64,000 nt of DNA from Pseudomonas proteolytica. Its GTDB lineage: Bacteria; Pseudomonadota; Gammaproteobacteria; Pseudomonadales; Pseudomonadaceae. The position numbers were made by a program, and so were the translations under genes. The DNA is taken from the NCBI RefSeq assembly GCF_007858275.1, contig NZ_VFEV01000001.1, positions 186,001-250,000 on the forward strand, written 5' to 3'. Of the stretch, positions 45,316 to 53,893 are shown in pieces. How positions within the stretch are numbered: the stretch's first letter is position 1; the number at the start of each line of letters is the position of its first letter. Under the pieces are notes generated by a model, which did no database searches, was not told the DNA's origin, and was given only the letters and a program-made list of their open reading frames with translations.

Positions 45316-47820
45316 ATGCAAATCAAGACCGCCTCAGCCACTCCCTGGAATCACTCAGCCAACGATCAACCAACTGCATCGAATACGGGCTATCGCAACA
45401 AACGTTCAATTGATTCCAGCGCGCAGGCGGATCAGCAATTAGTGCAGGAAGTCAGGCCAGCCCCCGCAACACAAGGTGGAGGTTACACTGAGGTGAGCGT
45501 TGACCCCTCCCCTGGCAAAGATGTCGAGAATAGTCAAAAAGTACCACCCCCCATTGATGTGGGTCTCAACATAAATGTTGACCCCGTTGCAAAGCATATT
45601 TCCAGTGCATTTAAAACTGTCGAACAAAAAGCATCTGATTTTCTCAAAGAAAAATTTGCAGAGTTGAAAAAGAAAGACCCCGCTAACAAGGAGAAATGGG
45701 ATATTGATCCCGACAATACCTACCTAGTGACCTACGACTATAACAGTGTGGGGGAAGAGCCTTACCCGGCAAAGGTTATCCAGCGTATTTCACTGACGCA
45801 AGCGTTGATCAAAAATGCGCAAGATACTCCCACTGGGAAGGGATACAAGATCCCATTCTTCGCTGGCGGTCCTAATGTAAAAACCCAGAACAGTTTACCC
45901 ATGAATAACCCAGGTATCTTTGACTTCTCAACCCGGTTTTCCCCTTATCGTAAAGACGCGGATGTTACCCATACTTATCAAGGAATTTATGTAGAATCAT
46001 CCGACGCTCCCTCACAGACATATAACTCTACCAACCAGAGTTCAATTACCCCGAAAGAGTTCAAAAACCTTGTTTGGCAGGCTGACTTTCAACAGCCTTA
46101 TACTAATTTTCTGGATGAGTTCTGGAGCACCCACATAGAAAAATACCCGGTACTGGCCAAAGCGTCATTCGTCAAGTCAGCCATGACTCAACATCAAGAA
46201 GGCAGCTTGACTACTGATGGTCGAAAACTGATCATGCGAGCCGCCGGGTTATCAGGCAACCAGGAATCATGGCCTGACATTACTTATGATGACTTACAAA
46301 AAAATCCCCCCAAGGACCCCAACATTGAAGTCGGGTTGCTCAAGATCGGAGAATATCAATCGACCGACCTCATATACATTACTGATAATAAGGTAACGTT
46401 TGACAGCGACGGGAAGAGGATTCCTCCCCTCACCCTTCTCTATATACCCGGAAACTCCTCACCCATTCACAGTTTCAATAGCCAGGCAGAGATGAAGAAG
46501 TGGCTCGCCGAACAAATGGCTGATCCTGCCAAACGCAATGCCCTGGCCTCACACTTTAAGCTTGAAGACAAGCCCAACGGCTGGAAGCGAGCCGGGTTAG
46601 ACGAAACACTGATCGGCCTCGGTACCTGGCCTGAAACACGTGAACCCCCAGGAGGAATACTTTCCTATGACCATCGGGCCTTTAGCGGTAAATGGGATCC
46701 TGAAAAATTCATCACCACAGAACCTAACAACCTACCGTTCCAAGAAGTCACCAAACGCCAGAAAGATCGCTCTTATGCAGATGCGGCTGTCAAAATAACC
46801 AGTGACAGAGACGAGACCAAGAAGAACATCATTGAAGGCCTGACAAAGACTTCAAAAATTGCTCTATTTTTAACTCCACTGGCTTTCGTGGTACCTGAAG
46901 TCGCATTGGCCCTGGACACTTTTTATCTCGCCAGTGGCGGCGTAACTGCCAGCATCGGAGTTGATGACAACCTACATAACAAGGCCAAAGGTACTGATCG
47001 AATTGTATTCGGCCTGTTCAACGCAGCGACAGTGGCGATACCCAAAGTCATAGGTAAAGCCCGGGAGCAGTCTATCGGTGAATTCAAAGCCCCAGAAGAG
47101 ACTGCATCGCCCCCGGACCAAGAACCACCCCAACCTCCAGAGAACCCTGACAATGGGGTGATTGGTACGGACATAGCGAGCGAAACAGGTCCGGTTACTG
47201 TAGTTCAAATGGGCGGCCCGATGAATGAACTAAAATATGTCTCCAACGAAGTCCATACCTATGTAGACATCTACAAATCCGGAAAGCGACTTAACATTGT
47301 TGCCCATGGTTCCAAACCAAGTTGGGCTGATAAGTTCTTAGGCAATGGATCACAGGTTGTCATAGATGGAAAAGGCTACACACCTCAAAAATTAGTCGCC
47401 CTATTGAAAGAAAAAGGCATAGACCCGGAAAGATATGACTCTGTGCGTCTTATAATGTGTCACTCTGCGGAGGGGCGAGGCAATTCGTTTGCGGCAAAAT
47501 TTCAAAAAGAGATCAACAAGCCGGTAAAAGCTTACGATGGCACGGTGAGCCTCAGTTTCGGTTCAACAGCCATGAAAAAAATTCGAGATCAGGTCGTGAC
47601 TCAAATCATGCAGTCAGATCCAACAATCTCTCTTGAAAATGCAGAAAACCTGGCTGAAATCAAACTGCAAGATGCTTTGAATGGCTATGCAGTTCCAGAA
47701 CTCAAAAAAGCCAATGGTCAGTTGGTCAAAATCAATACTGCGCCTGCAGGGGATCCGCCGAAATATGAGGTTGTTAGAATTGAATACAAGCCGGTTCACT
47801 TCCCAAAGACCGGTTCATGA
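45316..47820 (+). CDS. Toxin 1: ToxA_N/dermonecrotic-toxin-like protein with C80-like cysteine protease domain
   Basis: An 834-residue protein without signal peptide. Residues 1-75 are polar and low in complexity. Residues about 130-450 resemble the ToxA_N (DUF6543) domain of dermonecrotic-type toxins: FLDEFWSTHIEKYPVLAKAS, the DGRKLIMRAAG motif, and PLTLLYIPGNSSPIHSF. A hydrophobic helical stretch (about 514-555) may be a membrane-insertion region. After a Pro-rich linker (593-612) comes a domain with His664 in NIVAHGSK and Cys715 in LIMCHSAEG, spaced much as in the C80 autoprotease of MARTX/TcdB toxins. The gene is visibly less GC-rich than its neighbours and has a weak ribosome site. Toxin role and C80 likeness are inferred from motifs. 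Confidence 0.7.
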   Translation: MQIKTASATPWNHSANDQPTASNTGYRNKRSIDSSAQADQQLVQEVRPAPATQGGGYTEVSVDPSPGKDVENSQKVPPPIDVGLNINVDPVAKHISSAFKTVEQKASDFLKEKFAELKKKDPANKEKWDIDPDNTYLVTYDYNSVGEEPYPAKVIQRISLTQALIKNAQDTPTGKGYKIPFFAGGPNVKTQNSLPMNNPGIFDFSTRFSPYRKDADVTHTYQGIYVESSDAPSQTYNSTNQSSITPKEFKNLVWQADFQQPYTNFLDEFWSTHIEKYPVLAKASFVKSAMTQHQEGSLTTDGRKLIMRAAGLSGNQESWPDITYDDLQKNPPKDPNIEVGLLKIGEYQSTDLIYITDNKVTFDSDGKRIPPLTLLYIPGNSSPIHSFNSQAEMKKWLAEQMADPAKRNALASHFKLEDKPNGWKRAGLDETLIGLGTWPETREPPGGILSYDHRAFSGKWDPEKFITTEPNNLPFQEVTKRQKDRSYADAAVKITSDRDETKKNIIEGLTKTSKIALFLTPLAFVVPEVALALDTFYLASGGVTASIGVDDNLHNKAKGTDRIVFGLFNAATVAIPKVIGKAREQSIGEFKAPEETASPPDQEPPQPPENPDNGVIGTDIASETGPVTVVQMGGPMNELKYVSNEVHTYVDIYKSGKRLNIVAHGSKPSWADKFLGNGSQVVIDGKGYTPQKLVALLKEKGIDPERYDSVRLIMCHSAEGRGNSFAAKFQKEINKPVKAYDGTVSLSFGSTAMKKIRDQVVTQIMQSDPTISLENAENLAEIKLQDALNGYAVPELKKANGQLVKINTAPAGDPPKYEVVRIEYKPVHFPKTGS

Positions 47821-47871
47821 GCCTTATTTCGCAATGTTCTGAACGTAGCATACAAGCATGACGCTATATGT

Positions 47872-47909
47872 TGACGGCTGAAAAAACCCCGGAAAGCTTT
47901 CAGCCGTCA
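47872..47909. terminator. Hairpin between convergent toxin 1 and roxR
   Basis: A 12-bp perfect stem (TGACGGCTGAAA at 47872-47883, TTTCAGCCGTCA at 47898-47909). No good T-run follows on either strand, but its place between convergent stop codons suits a shared terminator. Confidence 0.5.
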
Positions 47910-47938
47910 TTGAGACGCGCAGTACCCCGCGCTCTGAT

Positions 47939-47982
47939 TCGCCGTTCAGCGCCGAACCGGGCGCTTTTGCAGTTTGCGCTGC
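47939..47982 (+). repeat. Right copy of direct repeat: roxR 3' end
   Basis: The intact copy of the element seen at 45128-45170. It contains the roxR stop codon and its last dozen codons. Together they look like the two ends left by an insertion at the roxR 3' end. Confidence 0.65.
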
Positions 47983-48506
47983 AGTGTCCGGCGGTGCATG
48001 CCAAGAGCACGAGCGGTGGCCGAGATATTACCTTCATGCTCGGTCAACACACGCTGGATGTGCTCCCACTGCAGACGGTCCACCGACATCGGGTTTTCCG
48101 GCACCAGGGTGTCGAGGTCGGCGTGTTCGGAGAGCAGCGCTGCCAGTACATCATCGGCATCGGCCGGCTTGCACAGGTAATTGCAGGCGCCGCGCTTGAT
48201 CGCCTCGACGGCGGTGGCAATGCTGGAATACCCGGTAAGGATCAGCACGCGCATTTCCGGGTCCAGTTCCAGCAGCTTGGGCAACAGCACCAGGCCGGAG
48301 TCGCCGTCCATTTTCAGGTCCAGTGCCGCGTAGTCCGGCAGGTCGGCCTGGGCGATGGTCAGGCCTTCTTCGGCGGAGCCTGCGGTGCTGACGCGAAACC
48401 CGCGGCGGCTCATGGCTCGCGCCATTACGCGGGTAAAGGTGGCGTCATCATCTACCAGCAACAGGTGCGGCAGTTCTTCGCCTTCGACTTGGATCTCGTC
48501 ACTCAT
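47946..48506 (-). CDS. roxR: Redox response regulator RoxR (RegA/PrrA family)
   Basis: A 186-residue two-domain response regulator. The receiver has the acidic pocket VDDDA, phospho-acceptor Asp63 (ALDLKMDG), Thr in LTGYSS and Lys in CKPAD. A short linker leads to a Fis-like helix-turn-helix (EHEGNISATARALGMHRRTL). In pseudomonads RoxSR controls the cyanide-insensitive oxidase and other respiratory genes. The ATG at 48506 lies inside the end of roxS (8-base overlap). Its 3' end is one half of a direct repeat around toxin 1. Confidence 0.93.
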   Translation of the reverse strand: MSDEIQVEGEELPHLLLVDDDATFTRVMARAMSRRGFRVSTAGSAEEGLTIAQADLPDYAALDLKMDGDSGLVLLPKLLELDPEMRVLILTGYSSIATAVEAIKRGACNYLCKPADADDVLAALLSEHADLDTLVPENPMSVDRLQWEHIQRVLTEHEGNISATARALGMHRRTLQRKLQKRPVRR

Positions 48507-49761
48507 CGATGTCTCCTCGTGCAGCACGGGGCAGGCGCAGCTCGGTGAGCGTGCCGCCTTCCTCATGGGGGTAAAGTTTCACCGAGCCGCCAGCGCGGGT
48601 CACGCTGGCCTTGCTCAAGAACAGGCCCAGGCCGAAGCCCTTGCCCTTGGTGGTAAAGAATGGCTTGCCGATCTGTTCGGCAATCGCCAGCGGCACGCCG
48701 GCACCGTGGTCGCGAATGCTGATGGTGAGGTTTTCCGAATCCCAGTCCAACTGCACTTCCAGCCCTTCCGGGCAGGCATCGGCTGCATTGTTCAACAGGT
48801 TCAGCAACGCCTGGGTCAGATCCGGCGGTGGCGCCATGCGAGGCACTGCGCCCTGCCCCAACAGATGGAAACGGTAACTGGCTTCGGGGCGCATCAGGTG
48901 CCAGCGGTTCAAGGCTTCGTCCAACCACTGGGTGACGTCCTGCATATCCACCGCCAGGCGCCGGTTGGCTTCAGCGGCACGCACCAGTTGTTGCAAGGTT
49001 TGCTTGCACTGCTTGACCTGTTCCTGCAGCACGCCGAGGTCGTCCTGTAGCGCCGGGTCGTGATGGTCCTGGCGCATTTCCTTGATCAGCACGCTCATGG
49101 TTGCCAGCGGCGTACCCAGCTCATGGGCCGCGCCGGCGGCCTGGGTCGCCACGGCCAACAGTTGCTGGTCACGCAAGCCTTCTTCGCGGCGGATAGCACG
49201 CAGTTCTTCCTGGCGCCGCAGCTCTTCGGCCATGCGCGCAGCGAAAAACGTGATCACGGCTGCCGACAGCGCGAAGCTCAGCCACATGCCGTAGATCTGC
49301 AGGTTTTCCCGGGCGATCGGGAAGGTTTCCAGGGGATAGAACTGCGCCAGCAACAAGGTGTAGAGCGCCAGGGCAATACCCGACAGGATCACCGAGTAGC
49401 GCCACGGCAACGTCACGGCGGCAATGGTCAGCGGCACCAGATAATAGGAAACGAACGGGTTGGTGGAGCCACCGGAGAAATACAGCAACACACTGTGGAT
49501 AAACAGGTCACAGGCCAGTTGCAGGGCGTACTCCAGCTCTGTCACCGGCCACGTGGTGCGCAGGCGGATGGCCGTGAACACACACAACACCGTGGAAAAA
49601 GCCAAAGTCACCCACAGTTGCAGCCAGGGCAACGGCAGCAGCTCAAACCAATAGGCAAGCCCCACGGAACCGGCTTGGGCGGCCAGGACCAGGGTGCGGA
49701 TAAACGTCAGGCGCCAGAGGTTCTGGCGAGTGGCGGAAGTCAGTTGTACGGGGGCGAGCAT
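48499..49761 (-). CDS. roxS: Redox sensor histidine kinase RoxS (RegB/PrrB family)
   Basis: A 420-residue sensor kinase with six predicted N-terminal helices (residues about 15-170), a H-box AAGAAHELGTPLATMSV with phospho-accepting His213, and a C-terminal ATPase domain with N, G1 and G2 boxes (LLNLLNNAADACPEG; IRDHGAGVP; KGFGLGLFLSKA). RegB-type kinases sense the quinone pool or oxygen. The conserved GGSTNPF segment, which binds quinone in RegB, is present (YFSGGSTNPFVSYYL). Co-transcribed with roxR. Confidence 0.94.
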   Translation of the reverse strand: MLAPVQLTSATRQNLWRLTFIRTLVLAAQAGSVGLAYWFELLPLPWLQLWVTLAFSTVLCVFTAIRLRTTWPVTELEYALQLACDLFIHSVLLYFSGGSTNPFVSYYLVPLTIAAVTLPWRYSVILSGIALALYTLLLAQFYPLETFPIARENLQIYGMWLSFALSAAVITFFAARMAEELRRQEELRAIRREEGLRDQQLLAVATQAAGAAHELGTPLATMSVLIKEMRQDHHDPALQDDLGVLQEQVKQCKQTLQQLVRAAEANRRLAVDMQDVTQWLDEALNRWHLMRPEASYRFHLLGQGAVPRMAPPPDLTQALLNLLNNAADACPEGLEVQLDWDSENLTISIRDHGAGVPLAIAEQIGKPFFTTKGKGFGLGLFLSKASVTRAGGSVKLYPHEEGGTLTELRLPRAARGDIDE

Positions 49762-49986
49762 GAGCTCTCCTGATGAGCGCTCCAGGCGGATCGCAAGGAG
49801 TATAAACGAAGCCAGGGTATCGACAGCGTGTGTGTGGCCCTTTGACGCAGGTCACACAATCAAGAACGCCGGACGCAAATTGACCGTTCGTCGGCATCGC
49901 GCCAAGGTGTAGAGAATTTGTAACCCGCCGAACCCGAATCACCCGTCTACAGTCTTACCGAACACGATCACCCTCAAGGAGCTTCC

Positions 49987-50697
49987 ATGTCACGTTTCAC
50001 TCGCAGTGCCGCCCTTATTGCCCTCAGCGTTGGCAGCGTCGCCAGCCTGCCCGTGCTGGCTGCCGATCAACTGCACTACAACCAGATTTCCCTGCGGGCC
50101 GAAGTCAGCCAGGAAGTGGCCCGTGACCAGATGATCGTCACCCTGTACACCGAGTCCCAGAACGCCGACCCGGCCAAACTGGCCGCCGAGATCACCACCA
50201 CCATGAACAAGGCGCTGGCCCAGGCCCGCGAAGTCAAGGGCGTCACCCTGCGCCAGGGCAGCCGCAACAGCTACCCGATCTACGACAACAAGAACCAGCA
50301 GATCACCGGCTGGCGTGAACGCGCCGAATTGCGCATGGAAAGCTCGGACTTCGCGGCGCTGTCCAAGCTCACCGGCGAGATGCTGACCAACCTAAAAATG
50401 GACAGCATGGACTTCGCCATCGCCAACCCGACCCGCAAGGCCAGCGAAGATGCGCTGCTCAAGGAAGCGGTCACTGCATTCAAGGCCCGCGCGCAATTGG
50501 CCACTGATGCGCTGGGTGGCAAGGGTTACAAGATCGTCAACCTGAACTTCAACACTAATGGTTATCCACAGCCTTATGCCCGCGGCGGCATGATGATGAA
50601 GGCTGCGGCGATGGATTCAGCGCCGACGCCAGAGGTCGAGGCGGGCACCAGCCAAGTCAGCATGAGTGCGGACGGGGTGATTGAAGTCTTACAGTAA
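49987..50697 (+). CDS. SIMPL-domain (DUF541) periplasmic protein
   Basis: A 236-residue exported protein. A Sec signal peptide (residues 1-25, ending PVLAA) precedes a SIMPL/DUF541 domain (LRAEVSQEVARDQMIVTLYTE, then ...ITGWRERAELRMESSDFAAL). Members include E. coli YggE, connected with reduced oxidative stress, but the biochemical role is not settled. CAAGGAG precedes the ATG. Divergent from roxS, as in other pseudomonads, and closed by a terminator. Confidence 0.88.
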   Translation: MSRFTRSAALIALSVGSVASLPVLAADQLHYNQISLRAEVSQEVARDQMIVTLYTESQNADPAKLAAEITTTMNKALAQAREVKGVTLRQGSRNSYPIYDNKNQQITGWRERAELRMESSDFAALSKLTGEMLTNLKMDSMDFAIANPTRKASEDALLKEAVTAFKARAQLATDALGGKGYKIVNLNFNTNGYPQPYARGGMMMKAAAMDSAPTPEVEAGTSQVSMSADGVIEVLQ

Positions 50698-50714
50698 GCG
50701 GTTCAACCTACAAA

Positions 50715-50749
50715 GACGGCACAGCCTAATAGCTTGTGCCGTTTTTTTT
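50715..50749 (+). terminator. Terminator after the SIMPL gene
   Basis: Stem ACGGCACA (50715-50722) with TGTGCCGT (50735-50742), followed by eight T. Strong. Confidence 0.9.
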
Positions 50750-51001
50750 GGCCTGCTGTTCGATAACAAGACGAACGATGTAGGGGTTTGCTTAAACGAT
50801 CAACCGCGCCTAAAACCCAAGCATAAAAAATGAACCATTCCCCTGCACGCTGCCACCTAGTTAAGCCAAAGTTATCCAACAAACTAGACATTTAATAAAA
50901 CATTCCCATAGACAAATACCTATGTCTAAGACAGGGACATATAGGCAACTTCATTCGGACTCTCACAGGGAGGATGGGAACGCGAATAAAACGAGACGTT
51001 C
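50750..51001. other. AT-richer gap before toxin 2
   Basis: No gene is credible here. The stretch is visibly richer in A and T than the core genes. A GGGAGG directly abutting an ATG at 50974 opens a 68-codon ORF that runs out of frame into the toxin gene; the zero spacing makes it doubtful. Confidence 0.4.
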
Positions 51002-53782
51002 ATGAATATAAATCCTGCGCCCGCTCTACCGAACTCGGCAACAACCCATTCATTATCCGCCGTCAATCCATTGCCCGCAGATACTACTGCCCCCGCCCAT
51101 CGGCGGCAGACTCGTGCACCCTCTCCACAGAATACAGCGCAGAGAGAGGGCACTGGCTCGCTGCAAACTACAAACCCTGAAATAGCAGTCCAAAAAAGGG
51201 TTATCTACGGTTCAGACACCGTGTCTGCGCCCTCGGCTGACTACACCCTGCAAGAGCGCAAGCAGCGCATTGATGACTACGCTTTTCGCGTAACGACGCT
51301 GATTGAAGAAATACCCAGCATCAACCAAGGTGAAATGGCCGTCAGGTTCCAGAACGCCCGCCTGTTCATGGAGCCGGCAGGCTACTTCAGCGGTGGTTTA
51401 CTGGCCGCAGGCTATGACCCCCATGAAAAAATCACGGTGACGTTCACGTCCTACACGGGGGTGGGGAAACCAGAAAACCTGAGCAGTACCTCAAAGCGTA
51501 CTTACTTTGCCTGGGAAATTGCTGCAGGTGCTTTAGAGCACGACAAAGTACAACGGGGCGGCCCGATCAACTTCAACTTTATGGAGATAGATCCAAAAGA
51601 TCAAACTAAGGTTGACAATCTGGAGTCGTTGGGCAAAAACCTTCAAAACCACTGGGAACATGAAATATCCAAACCCATGCGAGACCCGTCGGGCCAACTC
51701 GCAACCCTCTCGGGACAAGCGGACGCCTACGCAGTACGGGGAACCTTGCAAACCCTGCGCAGTGATACGCAGAGTTTTAAAAAATTGAGCCCTGAAGGGC
51801 AAGAAGCCGTCGCGCGGACACTGGATAAGAATGGGCAAGTCATCGTTCCAAATGTCTACGGCTACCCCTTGTCAGGCTATGCATTTATTCCGTACACGCC
51901 CTATGACGGGGATTATAAAAACAGGCCCAACCAAGGATTGATGTTAGACCTGAAGAATGGCACCGTCCGTGAAATACATGGGGATGCCGACTTTGCAAGC
52001 TGGGCCAAAGACAACCGGGACAACTTGCTGAGAAACTTCAACACCCGAGATATACAAGGCGGCAAGGATTCACACTGGCCCAGCGCGGGTTATGTACTTG
52101 ACACGTTGATCTCCGGCGCCAACGCCCACTTCCCCGGCTATCACAACCTGGTTTCAGATGAGGAAATACCGGCGTCACAACTGTTCAATTACACCCGAGC
52201 CCGAGGCAGCGAGTATCAGTTGAAGTTCGGCAATCTTTACAGCGGTGTGGCCACCCAATACCAAGCGGTGAATGCCAAGAATGCACTATGGTCCGACCAA
52301 ACCCAGGTGTTTGGTTCCTCACAGCAGGATTGGAAGTCGGCGAAAGACTTCTGGGGCAATACATTCGGCTACGTGCCCGTGATTGGCAACACTGGCAATA
52401 TCGTCTTCGGCGTCCATGACAGTCTCTACGGCATGACGGCGCAGGATCGAGTGGGCGGCAATGCAGCGGCGGTAATATCAGGCCTGCAACTGGCCCACGA
52501 ACTTGCGCCAGGTGCCGTCGAGTCCGGGCTAGGTGAACCCGCCAAAGTCCCTGGCGTCCCAAGAGCCGAAGATTACCAATGGAAGCAGAACTCACAGACA
52601 AACGACTTTGAGTTCGTGCACGCCCCCAAGCCCGCAAAGAATACCGATGAAGTCACCGTGCCAAGCCAGGCCCAGCCTGCCAACCCCTTGCGCCCAAGCC
52701 AGGCCGGGCATATCAGCCAGCATGCGCTGCCAAATGGCGAACAGTTGATTGAAAATGTGACGCCCAACGCCAAGGGGATTTATCAGGTCAAGGATGCAAC
52801 CACCAACGAAGATCGCTGGTTAATCCGCTACACCGACGCCAGCGGTGTCAGCAACGTGTATGAGATCCGAGGGGATTTCAAACTGAGCAACGGCTATGTG
52901 CAGATCATTGATCAGCAAACCAGGCGACCCGTGATGACCGTCCACTCTTCGGGCAATGGCGAGTGGGTCTCAGCCAATGGAAAAGGTGGCGTCAGGGCGC
53001 CTGAGGGGCGCAGTCTCTCATCCCCCGTCAGCGATGACACGAAGCGCCCTCCATCTTTTGCCAATCATTTCCTCGATCTCGAAGACAAACCAATGAAAGG
53101 CGCCAACAAGATCGACGATTTCTTGAAAATCAAAGCGGGATCCGGCTACGAGTTCGCCAGCAGCAATTTCGAGGATAAAGGCGTCATCAAAACAAACTTC
53201 AGGGTTTCCTGGAACATCGACGAGACTGGCTTTTCCGTTGAGCCCGGAGAAAAGGCACAGCCCACAGAGCACAGCTCGAGCCAGTACTCACCCAACTTTG
53301 TCTTGGATATAAACCGTAACCCTTACACCGTCACCACCACAGAAAAAGGGCTATCCGTCAGCCACCGACTGGACGCCACAGCGAACTCGGCCGAGGCCAT
53401 CCGGCAAGCGAGGCTGAAGCAGTTCGAGAGCACAATTGCGGACCCCGACCTGCGTGCGCGTATTTCCGAGGTCGCTCATCAAGGTTCGATAGCCCCCGCC
53501 ACCATTGACTTGAACGGAGGATCGGTACTGCAAGATGGCTACTACTTTGGCGCTGACGACACCCAGTTCCACGTCCATCACGACGCTTCGAGCAACGTGA
53601 CGACGGTCCAAATCACATCCAAAGGACACCTGTCCAACCCCGAAAAAGACATCAACCGGGTGCCTGGCGTGGAGGTGATCATCAAGAGAACGTTCACGAT
53701 ACGCGAAGGGAATGAGCTCGACAGCCAGTTCACCATCGACAAGGACGCGCCCACCACTATCGAGGTCGTGACGCTCTCGTAG
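51002..53782 (+). CDS. Toxin 2: ToxA_N-like protein with unassigned C-terminal domain
   Basis: A 926-residue protein without signal peptide. Residues 1-65 are Pro/Ala/Thr-rich and probably disordered. The body (about 65-510) parallels toxin 1: a segment like AFIPYTPYDGDYKNRPNQG followed by EIHGDADFASWAKDN mirrors the IPGNSSPIHSF...MKKWLAEQM part, and the glycine-rich hydrophobic stretch GYVPVIGNTGNIVFG (about 459-473) replaces its membrane segment. The C-terminal 400 residues include a likely beta-rich end (DLNGGSVLQDGYYFG, FHVHHDASSN) that I cannot assign; no cysteine protease or other catalytic motif was recognised. Ribosome site weak. Function as toxin is inferred from likeness to toxin 1. 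Confidence 0.65.
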   Translation: MNINPAPALPNSATTHSLSAVNPLPADTTAPAHRRQTRAPSPQNTAQREGTGSLQTTNPEIAVQKRVIYGSDTVSAPSADYTLQERKQRIDDYAFRVTTLIEEIPSINQGEMAVRFQNARLFMEPAGYFSGGLLAAGYDPHEKITVTFTSYTGVGKPENLSSTSKRTYFAWEIAAGALEHDKVQRGGPINFNFMEIDPKDQTKVDNLESLGKNLQNHWEHEISKPMRDPSGQLATLSGQADAYAVRGTLQTLRSDTQSFKKLSPEGQEAVARTLDKNGQVIVPNVYGYPLSGYAFIPYTPYDGDYKNRPNQGLMLDLKNGTVREIHGDADFASWAKDNRDNLLRNFNTRDIQGGKDSHWPSAGYVLDTLISGANAHFPGYHNLVSDEEIPASQLFNYTRARGSEYQLKFGNLYSGVATQYQAVNAKNALWSDQTQVFGSSQQDWKSAKDFWGNTFGYVPVIGNTGNIVFGVHDSLYGMTAQDRVGGNAAAVISGLQLAHELAPGAVESGLGEPAKVPGVPRAEDYQWKQNSQTNDFEFVHAPKPAKNTDEVTVPSQAQPANPLRPSQAGHISQHALPNGEQLIENVTPNAKGIYQVKDATTNEDRWLIRYTDASGVSNVYEIRGDFKLSNGYVQIIDQQTRRPVMTVHSSGNGEWVSANGKGGVRAPEGRSLSSPVSDDTKRPPSFANHFLDLEDKPMKGANKIDDFLKIKAGSGYEFASSNFEDKGVIKTNFRVSWNIDETGFSVEPGEKAQPTEHSSSQYSPNFVLDINRNPYTVTTTEKGLSVSHRLDATANSAEAIRQARLKQFESTIADPDLRARISEVAHQGSIAPATIDLNGGSVLQDGYYFGADDTQFHVHHDASSNVTTVQITSKGHLSNPEKDINRVPGVEVIIKRTFTIREGNELDSQFTIDKDAPTTIEVVTLS

Positions 53783-53821
53783 CCAAGGCACGGCTACAAC
53801 GGCCACTTACCTGATCCCCTG

Positions 53822-53854
53822 AACGGCGGTAACCTCGGTGACTGCCGTTTTTCG
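53822..53854 (+). terminator. Terminator-like hairpin after toxin 2
   Basis: Arms AACGGCGGT and ACTGCCGTT enclose about ten bases and are followed by TTTTT. It lies 40 bases after the stop and before dppA1. Confidence 0.6.
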
Positions 53855-53893
53855 TATGGGCAGCCTTATATACCTGCCATCTCAGGGGTCTCC

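Noticed and set aside
45124..45321. Minus-strand 65-codon ORF before toxin 1
   Set aside because: It covers the decayed roxR repeat in another frame and has no supporting features.
50974..51180. 68-codon ORF overlapping the start of toxin 2 with GGGAGG before it
   Set aside because: The GGGAGG touches the ATG, leaving no spacer, and the product has no recognisable features; treated as chance.
50735..53854. Direct repeat around toxin 2 from shared TGCCGTTTTT
   Set aside because: The ten shared bases are parts of two separate terminators and do not extend, unlike the repeat around toxin 1.
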